A DNA stretch of 64,000 bases, taken from positions 5,146,001 to 5,210,000 of the forward strand of contig NZ_CP051684.1 of the NCBI RefSeq assembly GCF_012849375.1. Reading direction: 5' to 3'. The notes below the pieces were generated by a model that was not told where the DNA came from, searched no databases, and saw only the letters and a list, made by a program, of their open reading frames with translations. Source of the DNA: Duganella dendranthematis (GTDB lineage: Bacteria > Pseudomonadota > Gammaproteobacteria > Burkholderiales > Burkholderiaceae_D). Shown in pieces: positions 33,642 to 43,582 of the stretch (position 1 is its first letter; each line of letters starts with the position of its first letter). The translations under genes were made by a program, and so were the position numbers.

Positions 33642-35873
33642 ATGGCAACACAAAATCCAAAAATCATCTACACGCTGACTGACGAAGCGCCACTGCTGGC
33701 AACGTATTCCCTGCTGCCAATTATTAAGAAGTTCACCGCACCAGCTGGCGTTGACGTGGTTGCGAGCGACATTTCGGTCGCTGCGCGCGTGTTGGCTGAG
33801 TTCCCTGAATTCCTGACCGACGAGCAAAAAGTCCCGAACACCCTGGCTGAACTGGGCGCGCTGACGCTGAAGCCGGAAGCCAACATCATCAAGCTGCCGA
33901 ACATTTCGGCCTCCGTTGCTCAGCTGCAAGCGGCGATCCGCGAATTGCAAGGCAAGGGCTACAAGCTGCCGGACTTCCCGGACGATCCGAAGACCGACGA
34001 AGAAAAAGCCCTGAAAGCCCGCTACAGTAAGTGCACCGGCTCGGCCGTGAACCCAGTGCTGCGCGAAGGTAACTCCGATCGCCGCGCGCCAAAAGCGGTG
34101 AAAGAATACGCCCGCAAGCACCCGCACTCGATGGGCGAATGGAGCCAGGCGTCGCGCACCCACGTGTCGCACATGCACGCCGGCGACTTCTACCACGGCG
34201 AAAAGTCGATGACGCTGGATAAAGCGCGCGACGTCAAAATGGAGCTGATCACCGCCTCCGGCAAAACCATCGTGCTGAAACCGAAAGTTTCGCTGCAAGC
34301 CGGCGAAATCATCGACTCGATGTTCATGAGCAAAAAAGCGCTGCTGGACTTCTACGAGAAAGAAATCGACGACGCCTACAAAACCGGCGTGATGTTCTCG
34401 CTGCACGTCAAGGCCACCATGATGAAGGTGTCGCACCCGATCGTCTTCGGTCACTGCGTGCGTATCTTCTACAAGGACGCGTTTGAAAAACACGCCAAGC
34501 TGTTCGACGAGCTGGGCGTGAACGTCAACAACGGCATGGCCAATCTGTACGAGAAAATCGAAAAGCTGCCAGCGTCGCAGAAGGACGAGATCCTGAAAGA
34601 CCTGCACGCTTGCCTGGAACACCGTCCGAAGCTGGCCATGGTCGATTCGGCCAAGGGCATCACCAACTTCCACTCGCCGAACGACGTCATCGTTGACGCA
34701 TCGATGCCGGCGATGATCCGCATCGGCGGCAAAATGTGGGGCGCCGATGGCCGCACCGCCGACGTCAAGGCAGTCATGCCTGAGTCGACCTTTGCCCGTA
34801 TCTACCAGGAGATGATCAACTTCTGCAAATGGCACGGCAACTTCGACCCGGTCACCATGGGCACCGTGCCGAACGTCGGTCTGATGGCGCAGCAAGCTGA
34901 AGAATACGGTTCGCACGACAAGACTTTCGAAGTCGCTGAAGGCGGCATCGCCAACATCACCGATCTGGCCACCGGCGAAGTGCTGCTGACCCAGACCGTG
35001 GAAGCGGGCGACATCTGGCGCATGTGCCAGGTCAAGGACGCGCCGATCCGTGACTGGGTCAAACTGGCCGTGACCCGCGCGCGTCAGTCCGGTATGCCTG
35101 CCGTGTTCTGGCTGGATACCTACCGTCCGCACGAAGCCGAAGTGATCAAAAAAGTGCAGGTCTACCTGAAAGATCACGACACCAGCGGCCTGGAAATCCA
35201 CATCATGTCGCAGACCCGCGCCATGCGTTACACCCTGGAGCGCGTCTCGCGCGGCCTGGACACCATCTCGGTGACCGGCAACATCCTGCGCGATTACCTG
35301 ACCGACCTGTTCCCGATCCTGGAACTGGGCACCTCGGCCAAGATGCTGTCGATCGTACCGCTGATGGCCGGTGGTGGCATGTACGAGACCGGTGCCGGCG
35401 GTTCGGCGCCTAAGCACGTCAAGCAGCTGGTGGAAGAGAATCACCTGCGTTGGGATTCGCTGGGTGAGTTCCTGGCGCTGGCGGTGTCGCTGGAAGAGCT
35501 GGGCATCAAGAACAGCAACGCCAAAGCCAAGATCCTGGCGCAGACGCTGGACGTTGCAACCGGCAAGCTGCTGGACAACAACAAGTCGCCATCGAGCCGT
35601 ACCGGCGAGCTGGATAACCGTGGTAGCCACTTCTACCTGTCGCTGTACTGGGCCCAGGCGCTGGCAGCGCAGACGGATGATGCGGAACTGGCCGCCAAGT
35701 TCGCGCCGCTGGCCAAGCAGCTGTCGGAAAACGAGACCAAGATCGTTGACGAACTGAACAGCGTGCAGGGTTCGGCACAGGAAATCGGCGGTTACTACCA
35801 GCCGGACCCAGCCAAGACCACGGCTGTGATGCGTCCAAGCGCGACGTTCAACGCCGCTATCGACGCGGTGTAA
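33642..35873 (+). CDS. icd: Monomeric NADP-dependent isocitrate dehydrogenase
   Basis: 743 residues, the size of the monomeric (IDH-II) class, unlike the ~45 kDa dimeric enzyme. Recognisable stretches are [40 protein letters not shown] (isocitrate-binding SNDRR-like region), [36 protein letters not shown] and [13 protein letters not shown]. It oxidatively decarboxylates isocitrate to 2-oxoglutarate with NADP. The ATG at 33642 is chosen because GAGGGA lies 6 bases upstream; the ATG at 33636 directly abuts it. A palindromic hairpin with T-rich flank follows about 55 bp after the stop. Confidence 0.93.
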   Translation: MATQNPKIIYTLTDEAPLLATYSLLPIIKKFTAPAGVDVVASDISVAARVLAEFPEFLTDEQKVPNTLAELGALTLKPEANIIKLPNISASVAQLQAAIRELQGKGYKLPDFPDDPKTDEEKALKARYSKCTGSAVNPVLREGNSDRRAPKAVKEYARKHPHSMGEWSQASRTHVSHMHAGDFYHGEKSMTLDKARDVKMELITASGKTIVLKPKVSLQAGEIIDSMFMSKKALLDFYEKEIDDAYKTGVMFSLHVKATMMKVSHPIVFGHCVRIFYKDAFEKHAKLFDELGVNVNNGMANLYEKIEKLPASQKDEILKDLHACLEHRPKLAMVDSAKGITNFHSPNDVIVDASMPAMIRIGGKMWGADGRTADVKAVMPESTFARIYQEMINFCKWHGNFDPVTMGTVPNVGLMAQQAEEYGSHDKTFEVAEGGIANITDLATGEVLLTQTVEAGDIWRMCQVKDAPIRDWVKLAVTRARQSGMPAVFWLDTYRPHEAEVIKKVQVYLKDHDTSGLEIHIMSQTRAMRYTLERVSRGLDTISVTGNILRDYLTDLFPILELGTSAKMLSIVPLMAGGGMYETGAGGSAPKHVKQLVEENHLRWDSLGEFLALAVSLEELGIKNSNAKAKILAQTLDVATGKLLDNNKSPSSRTGELDNRGSHFYLSLYWAQALAAQTDDAELAAKFAPLAKQLSENETKIVDELNSVQGSAQEIGGYYQPDPAKTTAVMRPSATFNAAIDAV

Positions 35874-35927
35874 AAGCTAGCCGATGCACGTATGCGGCAC
35901 CGGCGCAACCCGCACACCGATGCGGCC

Positions 35928-35957
35928 AGGGTCTGACCCCATACGGGGTCGGACCCT
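35928..35957. repeat. 30-bp palindrome (REP-like), copy 2, inverted
   Basis: The same element as 2770-2799 with two base differences (AGGGTCTGACCCCATACGGG then GTCGGACCCT), in opposite orientation: here the T-rich flank TTTTCGTTTTT is on the plus strand. It would therefore terminate icd transcription. It lies between convergent genes, as copy 1 does. Confidence 0.8.
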
Positions 35958-35970
35958 TTTCGTTTTTGGG

Positions 35971-36591
35971 TTACAGCGGCGTCAGCATCTGCTTGGCGTA
36001 GCGCAAGCCCACGCCATAGCCGCCGCCGTTCTTCTCGATCACCGCGCGGGCCGCGTCATAGGTTTCATGACGGGTCCAGTCGCGTTGCAGTTCCAGCAGC
36101 ACCTGCACCCAGCTGGTCAGCTGCGCACCTTTGCCTGCCATCCGTTGCAGCGCCAGATCATGCCCGGTCAACGTCAGACCGCCGCACGCATCGCCCACCA
36201 CGTAACATTCATAGCCTGCTTCCAACGCGCTCAGCACCGCGAAGGTGATGCACGCTTCCGTCAGCATGCCGGAGAAAACCAGCTTCTTGCGGCCGGTCGC
36301 CTCGATGGCGGCGCGCACCGTATCGTCTTCCCACGCATTCATGTTGCGGCGCTCCAGCACCGGATGGTCGGGCGCCAGCGCGTGCAGGTCGGGCAGCAGC
36401 GGGCCGCTGTAGACCTTGCTGGCCGAAGTGCTGATCACGGTCGGCAAGGCAAACGCCAGCGCGGTTTCCAGCAGCGCCACCGAATTATTCAGCAGCGTCT
36501 GGCGCTCCATCGATTGCACGGCGAATTGCAGGCCGGCCTGCTGGTCGAGCAGCACCAGGGCGGCGTTTTGGGGAGTCAGTAAATCTTGCAT
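35971..36591 (-). CDS. Isochorismatase-family cysteine hydrolase (YcaC-like)
   Basis: 206 residues from ATG at 36591; the longer frame from 36645 lacks family similarity. NAALVLLDQQAGLQ carries the first catalytic Asp, a Lys is expected in the TGRKKLVFSG strand, and SGMLTEACITFAVLSALEAGY holds the nucleophilic Cys. This triad defines the isochorismatase-like hydrolases. The YcaC-like subgroup is of uncertain substrate. It is convergent with icd, with a shared hairpin between them. Confidence 0.82.
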   Translation of the reverse strand: MQDLLTPQNAALVLLDQQAGLQFAVQSMERQTLLNNSVALLETALAFALPTVISTSASKVYSGPLLPDLHALAPDHPVLERRNMNAWEDDTVRAAIEATGRKKLVFSGMLTEACITFAVLSALEAGYECYVVGDACGGLTLTGHDLALQRMAGKGAQLTSWVQVLLELQRDWTRHETYDAARAVIEKNGGGYGVGLRYAKQMLTPL

Positions 36592-36728
36592 GGTATGTTC
36601 TCGCAATGAGGGGAGGATCGCAGATTGTAGGCGGCCGCTGGTCATTCTGAATCCCTTGAACTGGCAGCGGCCATCTCTCTCATAGGTGGCAGAATTGACG
36701 CCATCCCAACGCCGTGCGAGGATGCCGC

Positions 36729-37271
36729 ATGAACAGCCTGTTCGAATGCAGCGCGCTGGCGCCTTCGTGGTTCTGCGACCATCGCGACATCCTGATCTAC
36801 CTGGCGCCGTCCCTGATGCTGGCGCTGGTGATCCGCGTCCTGTCGGCGCGCCATCCCTTCTTTTTCCTGTTCACGCTGGCCGGCACCATCTGCCACGAGC
36901 TGGCGCACTTGGTCGCCGGCAAGTTGACCGGCGCGCGGCCGGCGAGTTTTACGGTGATTCCGCGTCGTATCGCGCGTGGCTGGGAGTTGGGATCGGTGCG
37001 GCTGACGCACGTGCGCTGGTACAACGCCGCGCCGTCGGCATTGGCGCCGTTTGCGGTGGCGGTGCTGCCGTTTGTGGTGGCCTGGTGGCGCACCCGCAGC
37101 GGCCTGCATTTCCAGTGGATTGATGTGGCGCTGGCTTTCGCCGTCGCGCCACAGTTTCTGGCGTGCTGGCCATCGACGACAGACTGGAAAATCTCGCTGC
37201 AGTCGTGGCCTTATCTGCTGATCGCCGGATTGGCGTGGTGGATGATCAGTGCGTTGCGGTTAATGGCTTGA
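36729..37271 (+). CDS. Small membrane zinc-metalloprotease-like protein (HELAH)
   Basis: 180 residues from ATG at 36729, with GAGG 7 bases upstream. A membrane helix (FFFLFTLAGTICHELAHLVA) contains HELAH at residues 56-60, the zinc motif placed inside a hydrophobic segment as in M50 site-2 proteases. Three further hydrophobic helices follow (ALAPFAVAVLPFVVAWW, WIDVALAFAVAPQFLA, LLIAGLAWWMISAL). The NPDG-like second motif of S2P is not clear, so activity is uncertain. It overlaps the 3' end of the convergent PCuAC gene by 26 bp. Confidence 0.65.
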   Translation: MNSLFECSALAPSWFCDHRDILIYLAPSLMLALVIRVLSARHPFFFLFTLAGTICHELAHLVAGKLTGARPASFTVIPRRIARGWELGSVRLTHVRWYNAAPSALAPFAVAVLPFVVAWWRTRSGLHFQWIDVALAFAVAPQFLACWPSTTDWKISLQSWPYLLIAGLAWWMISALRLMA

Positions 37272-37674
37272 CCGGCGCGTCGACGACGATCTTGCTGCGC
37301 ACCTTCTGCGCGTCCTCCACTTCCAGCGTCAGCGGCACTTTGTCGCCTTCCTTCAGCGGTTGCTTCAGGTTCAGCAGCATCAGGTGATAGCCGCCGGGCG
37401 CCAGCTTGACCGGTTGGCCGGGCGGCAAGTCGAGCGATTGCAGCTGGCGCATCTTCATCATGTCGTCGACCATTTTCATTTCGTGCACTTCGACCGTGCC
37501 GGCCACCGGCGAGCTGACGGCAACCAGTTTGACGGCCTGAGTCGAAGTCAGCGTCATGAAGGCGCCGGTGGCTTTTTGGGCGGCCACGGTGGCGCGCACC
37601 CACGGTTCGCCGACAGTCACTTGAGCCAGCGCAGGCAGCGCGGCCATCAACAGCAGGGAGAGTATCTTTTTCAT
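37246..37674 (-). CDS. Periplasmic copper chaperone PCu(A)C
   Basis: 142 residues. Signal peptide MKKILSLLLMAALPALAQ. The copper motif H-x10-M-x21-H-x-M is met exactly: His64, Met75, His97 and Met99. Such proteins carry Cu(I) in the periplasm to the CuA site of cytochrome c oxidase, usually with a SCO1 protein. Here the ATG overlaps the SCO1 stop by 4 bp, so the two are translationally coupled. This is a strong assignment from motif plus context. Confidence 0.93.
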   Translation of the reverse strand: MKKILSLLLMAALPALAQVTVGEPWVRATVAAQKATGAFMTLTSTQAVKLVAVSSPVAGTVEVHEMKMVDDMMKMRQLQSLDLPPGQPVKLAPGGYHLMLLNLKQPLKEGDKVPLTLEVEDAQKVRSKIVVDAPVKPLTATH

Positions 37675-38285
37675 TTGAAGAGTCCTTTCAGGAATCCGGT
37701 TTCTTGCTTGGGGTTGAGCAGCAGGCGCAGGTCATCGGCGCACTGCTGGGCGGTTTCTGCGTGTTTCATGGCCAGACGGATCTTGCCGCTGGTGTCGAAC
37801 GCGTAGGTGAGGGCGGTGTGATCCATGGTGTAGGAACTGCCGCTCGGCACTTTGCGGTAGAAAATCTTGAAGTCCTTGGCCGCTTTGGCGGTCTGGTCCA
37901 GGTTGCCGCGCACGGCGACAAAGCTCGGGTCGAAGGCGCGCATGTAGTCGTTTAGCAGCGGCGCGGTGTCGCGTTCCGGGTCGACCGTGACGAACACCAC
38001 TTGCAGCTTGTCGCCATCGGCGCCCAGCAGACGCTTGATTTCCACCGCGCGCGCTAGGGCAGTCGGGCATACGTCCGGGCATTGGGTGAAGCCGAAGAAC
38101 AGCAGCACCAGCTTGCCTTTGAAGTCGCGCAGCGCGGCCGGTTTGCCGTTGGTGTAGAACAGCTGGTAATCCGGGCCGATGGCGCTGCCGGTGATGTCGA
38201 TGGCGGTGAAGCCGGACGCGGCGTGGGCACTGCCGGCCACGAATGGCAGGGCGGCCAACGACGAAATGAATAGACGGCGTTGCAT
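37671..38285 (-). CDS. SCO1/SenC copper-delivery thioredoxin-fold protein
   Basis: 204 residues. Signal peptide (LFISSLAALPFVAGSAHA). The thioredoxin-like domain contains LLFFGFTQCPDVCPT, with Cys69 and Cys73 as the CxxxC pair, and TMDHTALTY with His156 as the third copper ligand. VTVDPERDTAPLLNDYM is also typical. It assembles the CuA centre of terminal oxidases with PCuAC. It lies 107 bp downstream of the DUF2946 gene, with AGGAT ahead of the ATG. Confidence 0.93.
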   Translation of the reverse strand: MQRRLFISSLAALPFVAGSAHAASGFTAIDITGSAIGPDYQLFYTNGKPAALRDFKGKLVLLFFGFTQCPDVCPTALARAVEIKRLLGADGDKLQVVFVTVDPERDTAPLLNDYMRAFDPSFVAVRGNLDQTAKAAKDFKIFYRKVPSGSSYTMDHTALTYAFDTSGKIRLAMKHAETAQQCADDLRLLLNPKQETGFLKGLFK

Positions 38286-38392
38286 AGATAATCCTGTAGG
38301 GATGTTACTAAGGCAGGCGCTGCGTCGGTACGTGGGCATGTGGCGATGCCGGCATGAGGCGATACGGACGCGTGGCGCTGCGGCGGACGGAG

Positions 38393-38767
38393 TCAGGCGC
38401 CGGCAGGCGGGCCGCGCGGCTGAGCGTCGGGCCAGATCGGCTGTTGCGGCGCAGCGGCGGGGCGCAGCGCGGGATAGATGTCGTGGCCTTCCAGTACGGC
38501 CATTAGGCCGCTGGAGACAGGCGGTGGCGCGTCGCTGCCGCTGTGGACGGCGCACAGCATGCAGTGTTTCATGCCATGCGCTGGCAGGCCGCCTGGCGCG
38601 GGCTTGCCAGCGCCGCTGGCCGCTGCAGCGCTGCAAATGTCCAGTGCCAGCGGAGTGGCCGACAGCACGCTCATCGCGTGGCTGATGGCCGGGGCGTACA
38701 GGTTCAGCAGGATCGCCAGGGAGACGATCAGGCTGGTCAGACGCCGGCGCTGGAGGAAGGTGGACAT
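38393..38767 (-). CDS. DUF2946-like small exported protein
   Basis: 124 residues from ATG at 38767. The N-terminal hydrophobic helix (LTSLIVSLAILLNLYAPAIS) is followed by MKHCMLCAVHSG, a Cys-x2-Cys/His cluster near residue 70 typical of DUF2946 proteins that accompany copper genes in proteobacteria. Function unknown, metal handling inferred. The preceding TATAAT ends 6 bases before ATG. Confidence 0.65.
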   Translation of the reverse strand: MSTFLQRRRLTSLIVSLAILLNLYAPAISHAMSVLSATPLALDICSAAAASGAGKPAPGGLPAHGMKHCMLCAVHSGSDAPPPVSSGLMAVLEGHDIYPALRPAAAPQQPIWPDAQPRGPPAGA

Positions 38768-38779
38768 TTTTCCATTATA
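38765..38779 (-). promoter_or_regulatory. DUF2946 -10 box 6 bp before ATG
   Basis: On the minus strand TATAAT (plus 38774-38779) is followed by GGAAAA and then the ATG. The geometry is the same as at tdk and hxlR, suggesting a leaderless or near-leaderless message. The box directly follows the T-tract of the chemoreceptor terminator. Confidence 0.5.
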
Positions 38780-38783
38780 AAAT

Positions 38784-38817
38784 AAAAAAGCCGCCGACGT
38801 TTTCACGTGGCGGCTTT
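38784..38817 (-). terminator. Rho-independent terminator of the chemoreceptor gene
   Basis: On the minus strand AAAGCCGCCACGT pairs with ACGTCGGCGGCTTT around a GAAA loop (13 pairs with one bulge), followed by TTTTATTTT. It lies just past the chemoreceptor stop. Confidence 0.85.
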
Positions 38818-38835
38818 GGCGGCTGGCGAGCTGGA

Positions 38836-40857
38836 TTACTTCAACGACAGATAGCGGTCCTGGCGCAGCGCGGGCTGGCCGGCCTGGCTGCCCAGCTTGA
38901 AGATCTTGACCACATCTTCCAGCTCATGCGCCTGATCCTGCAAGGCTTGCGCGGCTGCGGCGGCTTGTTCCACCAGCGCGGCATTCTGCTGTGTGACCTG
39001 GTCCATCTGCGTCACCGCTTCATGCACCTGGCTGATGCCGGCGCGCTGCTCTTCGCTGGCGTGGCTGATCTCGGCCATGATATCGGTCACGCGGCGCACG
39101 CTATCGACCACTTCCTGCATCGTGGTGCCGGCTTTTTCCACCTGCTTGCTGCCGGTTTCCACCTTGTTGACCGAATCGTCGATCAACTCTTTGATCTCTT
39201 TCGCGGCGGTCGCCGAGCGTTGCGCCAGGTTGCGCACTTCCGACGCCACCACGGCAAAGCCACGGCCCTGTTCGCCCGCACGGGCCGCTTCGACCGCCGC
39301 ATTCAACGCCAGAATGTTGGTCTGGAAAGCGATGCCGTCAATCACCGAAATGATGTCGGCGATCTTGCGCGACGAATCGGTAATCGAACCCATGGTCTCG
39401 ACCACCTGCGCCACCACCTCACCACCCTTGGCGGCGATACCGGAAGCGGCCAGCGCCATCTGGTTGGCTTGCGAGGCGTTCTCGGCATTCTGCGTCACGG
39501 CGCTGCTCAGCTCTTCCATCGAGGCGGCGGTTTCTTCGAGGCTGGAGGCCTGCTCTTCGGTACGCTGCGACAGGTCCAGGTTGCCCTGCGCGATTTCGCT
39601 GGAGGCGGTGGTGATCTGCTCGGCGCCACGGCGCACCTGGCCGACCACGCCGGACAGGTTGTCGCTGATATTGTTCAGCGAACGCAGCACCAGGCCGATT
39701 TCATCCTTGTTGTGGATTTCCAGATGCACGTCCAGGTCGCCGGCGGCGATGCGCTCGGCGGCTTCCTCGGCACGCGCCAGCGGCCGCGACACCACCGCGC
39801 GCACGAGCAGGAACAGCACCACCGCGAACAGCACCAGCGCAACCAGGCCCAGCAGCGCGTAGCGGTTGCGCAGTTGCGCCGCTTCGCGGGTGATTTCTTC
39901 GGTATAGGTGCCGCCGACGATCAGCCAGTTCCATGGCTTGAAGGTATGGAATTCCACCATCTTCTCGCGCGCCGCGCCGTTGTCTTTGTCCGCCCAGTCA
40001 TAGGTCAGGCTGCCTTCCTTGGCGTCCAGCATCTCCTTGACGAAGTTGCGGCCGTCCGCGCTCTTCATTTCCAGCAGGTTGTCGCCTTCCTTGGCCGGGT
40101 GCACCAGCACGTTGCCAAGGTTTTTGCCGGGCGCCGCGTTCAGCACATAGATATAGCCGGTTTCACCGATCGTGATGGCCTTGATTTTCTGCTTCAGCAC
40201 ATCCATGTTCTTGGAGATGTCGAGGCCGATGAACAGCACGCCGATGATCTTGCCGCTGGCGTCCTTGATCGGGTCGTACTGGGTAATGAATTGCTTGCCG
40301 AACAGCGTGGCCAGGCCGATGTAGCTGTTACCGGCGCGCAGCAGCGGGTAGCTCGGGTGAGCGTGGTCCAGCTGGGTGCCGACGGCGCGCTCGCCGTTTT
40401 CTTTTTTCAGCGAGGTGGTGACGCGCACGAACTCCTCGCCATCGGCGGCAAAGATGGTGGCGACCACGCCGGTGTCGCTGGTGAATTTATCTGGAATGCT
40501 GAAGTCGAGGTTGAGCGTTTTGCCGCCATGCTTGAGCGACGGAGTCGGCTTACCGGCGATTTCGACGGTGGTGGACGGATCGAGCGTGAACGGGGCGTCG
40601 TTAAAGTCGGAGGCAAACAGGCGCGCGAAGCTGGACGCTTCGTTCATCATGGCGGAATTGAACACCTCGACGGTGTTGCTGATCCCGGTCAGGTTGTACG
40701 CCACATTGGCCTTGGCGCGGTCTTTCAGCATGGCCGAGGTGCTCAGGTTAATCAGCGTCAGCAGCAATGCCAGAATGACACTGATCAGGGCGAACGTAAA
40801 AACGGTAATCTTAGTACCGACACCCCAGTTACGAGGATTCATCATTATTGTTTTCAT
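38836..40857 (-). CDS. Methyl-accepting chemotaxis protein with Cache domain
   Basis: 673 residues. TM1 lies at about 15-38 ([20 protein letters not shown]), then a periplasmic Cache-type sensor ([55 protein letters not shown]). TM2 ([20 protein letters not shown]) is followed by a HAMP domain starting [20 protein letters not shown]. The signalling hairpin has its conserved tip [20 protein letters not shown]. No C-terminal CheR-docking pentapeptide is visible. Its ligand is probably a small organic acid or amino acid by fold, not proven. It is transcribed alone and ends at a strong terminator. Confidence 0.93.
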   Translation of the reverse strand: MKTIMMNPRNWGVGTKITVFTFALISVILALLLTLINLSTSAMLKDRAKANVAYNLTGISNTVEVFNSAMMNEASSFARLFASDFNDAPFTLDPSTTVEIAGKPTPSLKHGGKTLNLDFSIPDKFTSDTGVVATIFAADGEEFVRVTTSLKKENGERAVGTQLDHAHPSYPLLRAGNSYIGLATLFGKQFITQYDPIKDASGKIIGVLFIGLDISKNMDVLKQKIKAITIGETGYIYVLNAAPGKNLGNVLVHPAKEGDNLLEMKSADGRNFVKEMLDAKEGSLTYDWADKDNGAAREKMVEFHTFKPWNWLIVGGTYTEEITREAAQLRNRYALLGLVALVLFAVVLFLLVRAVVSRPLARAEEAAERIAAGDLDVHLEIHNKDEIGLVLRSLNNISDNLSGVVGQVRRGAEQITTASSEIAQGNLDLSQRTEEQASSLEETAASMEELSSAVTQNAENASQANQMALAASGIAAKGGEVVAQVVETMGSITDSSRKIADIISVIDGIAFQTNILALNAAVEAARAGEQGRGFAVVASEVRNLAQRSATAAKEIKELIDDSVNKVETGSKQVEKAGTTMQEVVDSVRRVTDIMAEISHASEEQRAGISQVHEAVTQMDQVTQQNAALVEQAAAAAQALQDQAHELEDVVKIFKLGSQAGQPALRQDRYLSLK

Positions 40858-41250
40858 TGATCTCTTTAGAGAAAAAGGTACAGCGGTTTGAGGTCGCTCG
40901 GAATCGAGCAGGCTCCAGGGGCGGGGGAGCGTTTGCGTAGGCGATGGACACTGCCGTAAGTGCTGCCTGGCGGGCCGTCAACATGAAACTAAGATCAGAA
41001 GAATAGCACATTTTTGCCAAAAAGCAATAAAACCGAAGAGCTATTCAAAAGATTTCTATTTATAAAACAATGACTTGGATGAAAACGTGTGAAAGCGTAA
41101 GTAAATCTACCTAGTAAAACGGGGTGAAGAATGTGGTGTTTCAGCCGCCCTTAAGCTTAGCCAGAGAAACTCTGAAATACCAGCCCCCCATGCGTGCGCT
41201 AGCCTGTAAAATGGGGCAAAACTTAATCAATATGTCCGGGAGCAATGCCG
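40858..41250. other. 393-bp intergenic region between chemoreceptor and tail-specific protease
   Basis: This divergent region is AT-rich in its middle. It should hold both promoters. A sigma-54-like element on the minus strand is listed separately. No coding frame with a believable start or composition was found, and no tRNA-like cloverleaf or strong hairpin was noticed. Confidence 0.5.
41004..41019 (-). promoter_or_regulatory. Possible sigma-54 promoter for the chemoreceptor
   Basis: On the minus strand TGGCAAAAATGTGCTA has GG and GC at exactly the -24/-12 spacing and matches TGGCA and TGC of the consensus. It lies about 150 bp before the start codon. A sigma-70 reading (TTGCTT, 16 bp, TATTCT) overlaps it. 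Confidence 0.3.
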
Positions 41251-43512
41251 ATGAAGAAGCAACTACTGTTGGTGGCCGTGTTGGCGGCCCTGTCAGTGCA
41301 GGCCGGCGCCGCCGTGCCAGAGAAAACGGCGGACACCCCTCTCAAACCACAGCCCGGCCAGACCGATGCGGCATTGTGGGCTTCGCGGGTCCTCACCAAG
41401 CTGCATTACAAGCCGGTGCCACTCGATGATGCGATGTCGGAGAAAATCTTCGACCGCTACTTCAAGTCGCTGGACGCGGAAAAAATGTTCTTCACCCAGG
41501 CCGATATCGACCAGTACGCCATCGTGCGCACCCGCCTGGATGACGCCATCACCGGCCAGAATCTCAGCGTGCCGTTCGGCATCTTCAACCTCTACCAGCA
41601 GCGCTTTAACGAGCGGATCGCCTATGCACGCGAACTGGTCAAGCAGGGCAAGTTCGACTTCACCTCCGACGAAACCTACCAGTACGACCGCGAAAAGGCC
41701 GACTGGACCAAGAGCGACGCCGAGGTCAAGGACCTGTGGCGCAAGCGCGTCAAGAACGAATGGCTGCGCCTGAAGCTGGCCGGCAAGGACGACAAGTCGA
41801 TCAAAGAAACGCTGGACAAACGCTACGAAGGCTACCTCAGCCCGTCGCGCAAGCTGACCGCCGAAGACGTGTTCCAGATTTTCATGAACGCGTATGCGAT
41901 GTCGATCGAGCCCCACACCAACTACCTGGGCCCGCGCGCGGCCGATGCGTTTGACATTGCCATGCGCCTGTCGCTGGAAGGGATCGGCTGCGTGTTGCAA
42001 AGCCGCGACGATTACACCGTGGTGCGCGAAGTCGTCACCGGCAGCCCGGCTGGCCTGTCCGGCAAGATCAAGGTCGGCGACAAGATCGTCGGCGTGGCCA
42101 AGGACGACAAATCGCCAATCACCGAAGTGCTGGGCATGCGCCTGGACGACGTGGTGGCGCTGATCCGCGGCCCGAAAGATTCGACCGTCAAGCTGGAGAT
42201 CATTCCGGCCGACGCCGGTCCGGACGCCAAGCACACCTTCGTGACGCTGGTGCGTCAGAAGATCAGCATGGAAGAGCAGTCGGCCAAGAAAGCCGTGTAT
42301 GAAATCAAGGACGGCAACGTCAAGCGCCGCGTCGGCGTGATTTCGCTGCCGACTTTCTACATGGACTTCGAAGCGCGCCGCAAGGGCGACAAGGACTTCA
42401 AGAGCGCCACCCGCGACGTCAAGCGTCTGCTGGTCGAGCTGAAGAAGGACAAGGTCGACAACGTGCTGATCGATCTGCGCAACAACGGCGGCGGTTCGCT
42501 GACCGAGGCGGTGGAACTGACCGGCCTGTTCATCGACAAGGGCCCGGTGGTGATGCAGCGTAACGGCGAGAACAAGGTCGAAGTCGAGAGCGACACCGAT
42601 CCCGGCATGGCCTGGGATGGTCCGCTGGGCGTCATGATCAACCGCGGTTCGGCCTCGGCCTCGGAGATTTTCGCGGCGGCGATCCAGGATTACGGCCGTG
42701 GCGTCATCATCGGCGAGCCGAGCTTCGGCAAGGGCACCGTGCAGACGCTGTTTGGGCTGGACCGCTTTGCACAGAGCGACAAAGTGCATTACGGCGAACT
42801 GAAGTTCACCATTGCGCAGTTCTTCCGCATCAATGGCGGCACCACCCAGCTGCGCGGCGTGACGCCGGACATCAAGCTGCCGACCATGGGCGATTCCGAC
42901 ACCTTCGGCGAGTCGAGCTACGACAACGCTTTGCCGTGGACGCAGATCAAGCCGGCCGTCTACATCCCGACCGGCGACGTCAAGGAAATCGTGCCGCTGC
43001 TGGACAAGAAGCATGACGCCCGCGTCGCCAAGGACAAGGACTTCCAGTACCTGGCCGAGGACATTGCGCTGGTCAAGAAGCAGCGCAAGGAAAATTCGGT
43101 GTCGCTGAACGAAGTGGTGCGCCGCAAGGAACGCGACCAGCAGGAAGCCCGCTCCAAGCTGCGCGAAGCACGTCTGCTGTCGCCGACGCCGGGCGCGGAT
43201 GATCCGATCCTGGTGCCGGATCCGAAAGAGGCGCTGAACAAGGCGATCTCGGCATCGGCCAAGACGCCGACCGGCAAGCAGGCGCAAACGCCGAAAGTGG
43301 CGGGCGTGAAAGGCGCGCTGCGTAGCGATGACGGCTTGCAGGGTTCCGAGCGTTCGCTGGCGGCCGAGCTGGAAGCGGAGAAGCAGGCCAAGGCGGCCAA
43401 GGATGTGCTGCTGAACGAAGCGGTGCACATTCTGGCCGATGAAGTGGGCCTGCTGAAAACCGACACCCGCATGGCATCGCGCGTATTGCCGTACGCTGCC
43501 GACAGCAAGTAA
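41251..43512 (+). CDS. prc: Tail-specific protease (carboxy-terminal processing, S41)
   Basis: 753 residues from ATG at 41251, chosen because GGGAG lies 8 bases upstream and MKKQLLLVAVLAALSVQAGA is a signal peptide; the ATG at 41245 is too close to it. An N-terminal helical domain is followed by a PDZ domain (GSPAGLSGKIKVGDKIVGVA) and the S41 core, in which the RGSASASE segment holds the catalytic Ser (469 or 471) and GEPSFGKGTVQ holds Lys494. A long basic C-terminal domain follows, as in Prc/Tsp. It degrades periplasmic proteins and tunes peptidoglycan hydrolases. A strong terminator follows. Confidence 0.93.
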   Translation: MKKQLLLVAVLAALSVQAGAAVPEKTADTPLKPQPGQTDAALWASRVLTKLHYKPVPLDDAMSEKIFDRYFKSLDAEKMFFTQADIDQYAIVRTRLDDAITGQNLSVPFGIFNLYQQRFNERIAYARELVKQGKFDFTSDETYQYDREKADWTKSDAEVKDLWRKRVKNEWLRLKLAGKDDKSIKETLDKRYEGYLSPSRKLTAEDVFQIFMNAYAMSIEPHTNYLGPRAADAFDIAMRLSLEGIGCVLQSRDDYTVVREVVTGSPAGLSGKIKVGDKIVGVAKDDKSPITEVLGMRLDDVVALIRGPKDSTVKLEIIPADAGPDAKHTFVTLVRQKISMEEQSAKKAVYEIKDGNVKRRVGVISLPTFYMDFEARRKGDKDFKSATRDVKRLLVELKKDKVDNVLIDLRNNGGGSLTEAVELTGLFIDKGPVVMQRNGENKVEVESDTDPGMAWDGPLGVMINRGSASASEIFAAAIQDYGRGVIIGEPSFGKGTVQTLFGLDRFAQSDKVHYGELKFTIAQFFRINGGTTQLRGVTPDIKLPTMGDSDTFGESSYDNALPWTQIKPAVYIPTGDVKEIVPLLDKKHDARVAKDKDFQYLAEDIALVKKQRKENSVSLNEVVRRKERDQQEARSKLREARLLSPTPGADDPILVPDPKEALNKAISASAKTPTGKQAQTPKVAGVKGALRSDDGLQGSERSLAAELEAEKQAKAAKDVLLNEAVHILADEVGLLKTDTRMASRVLPYAADSK

Positions 43513-43535
43513 GCGTCAGGCTGGAAATACTGGAA

Positions 43536-43573
43536 GGGCCGAGTCCTGCACTGCGGGACTCGGCCCTTTTTTT
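43536..43573 (+). terminator. Rho-independent terminator after prc
   Basis: GGGCCGAGTCC and GGACTCGGCCC form a perfect 11-bp stem around a nine-base loop, followed by seven T residues. It lies 23 bp past the stop codon. Confidence 0.93.
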
Positions 43574-43582
43574 ATGCTGTTA

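Noticed and set aside
33462..35630. Long antisense frame (722 codons) opposite icd
   Set aside because: A shadow of high third-position GC in icd: it is His/Arg/Val-rich, has no ribosome site and resembles no family. The opposite strand is an unambiguous enzyme.
38926..40860. Plus-strand frame of 644 codons opposite the chemoreceptor
   Set aside because: It is the complement of repetitive chemoreceptor coding; the sense protein is textbook.
41293..43428. Minus-strand frame of 711 codons opposite prc
   Set aside because: GC-skew shadow of the protease gene; no credible start or domain.
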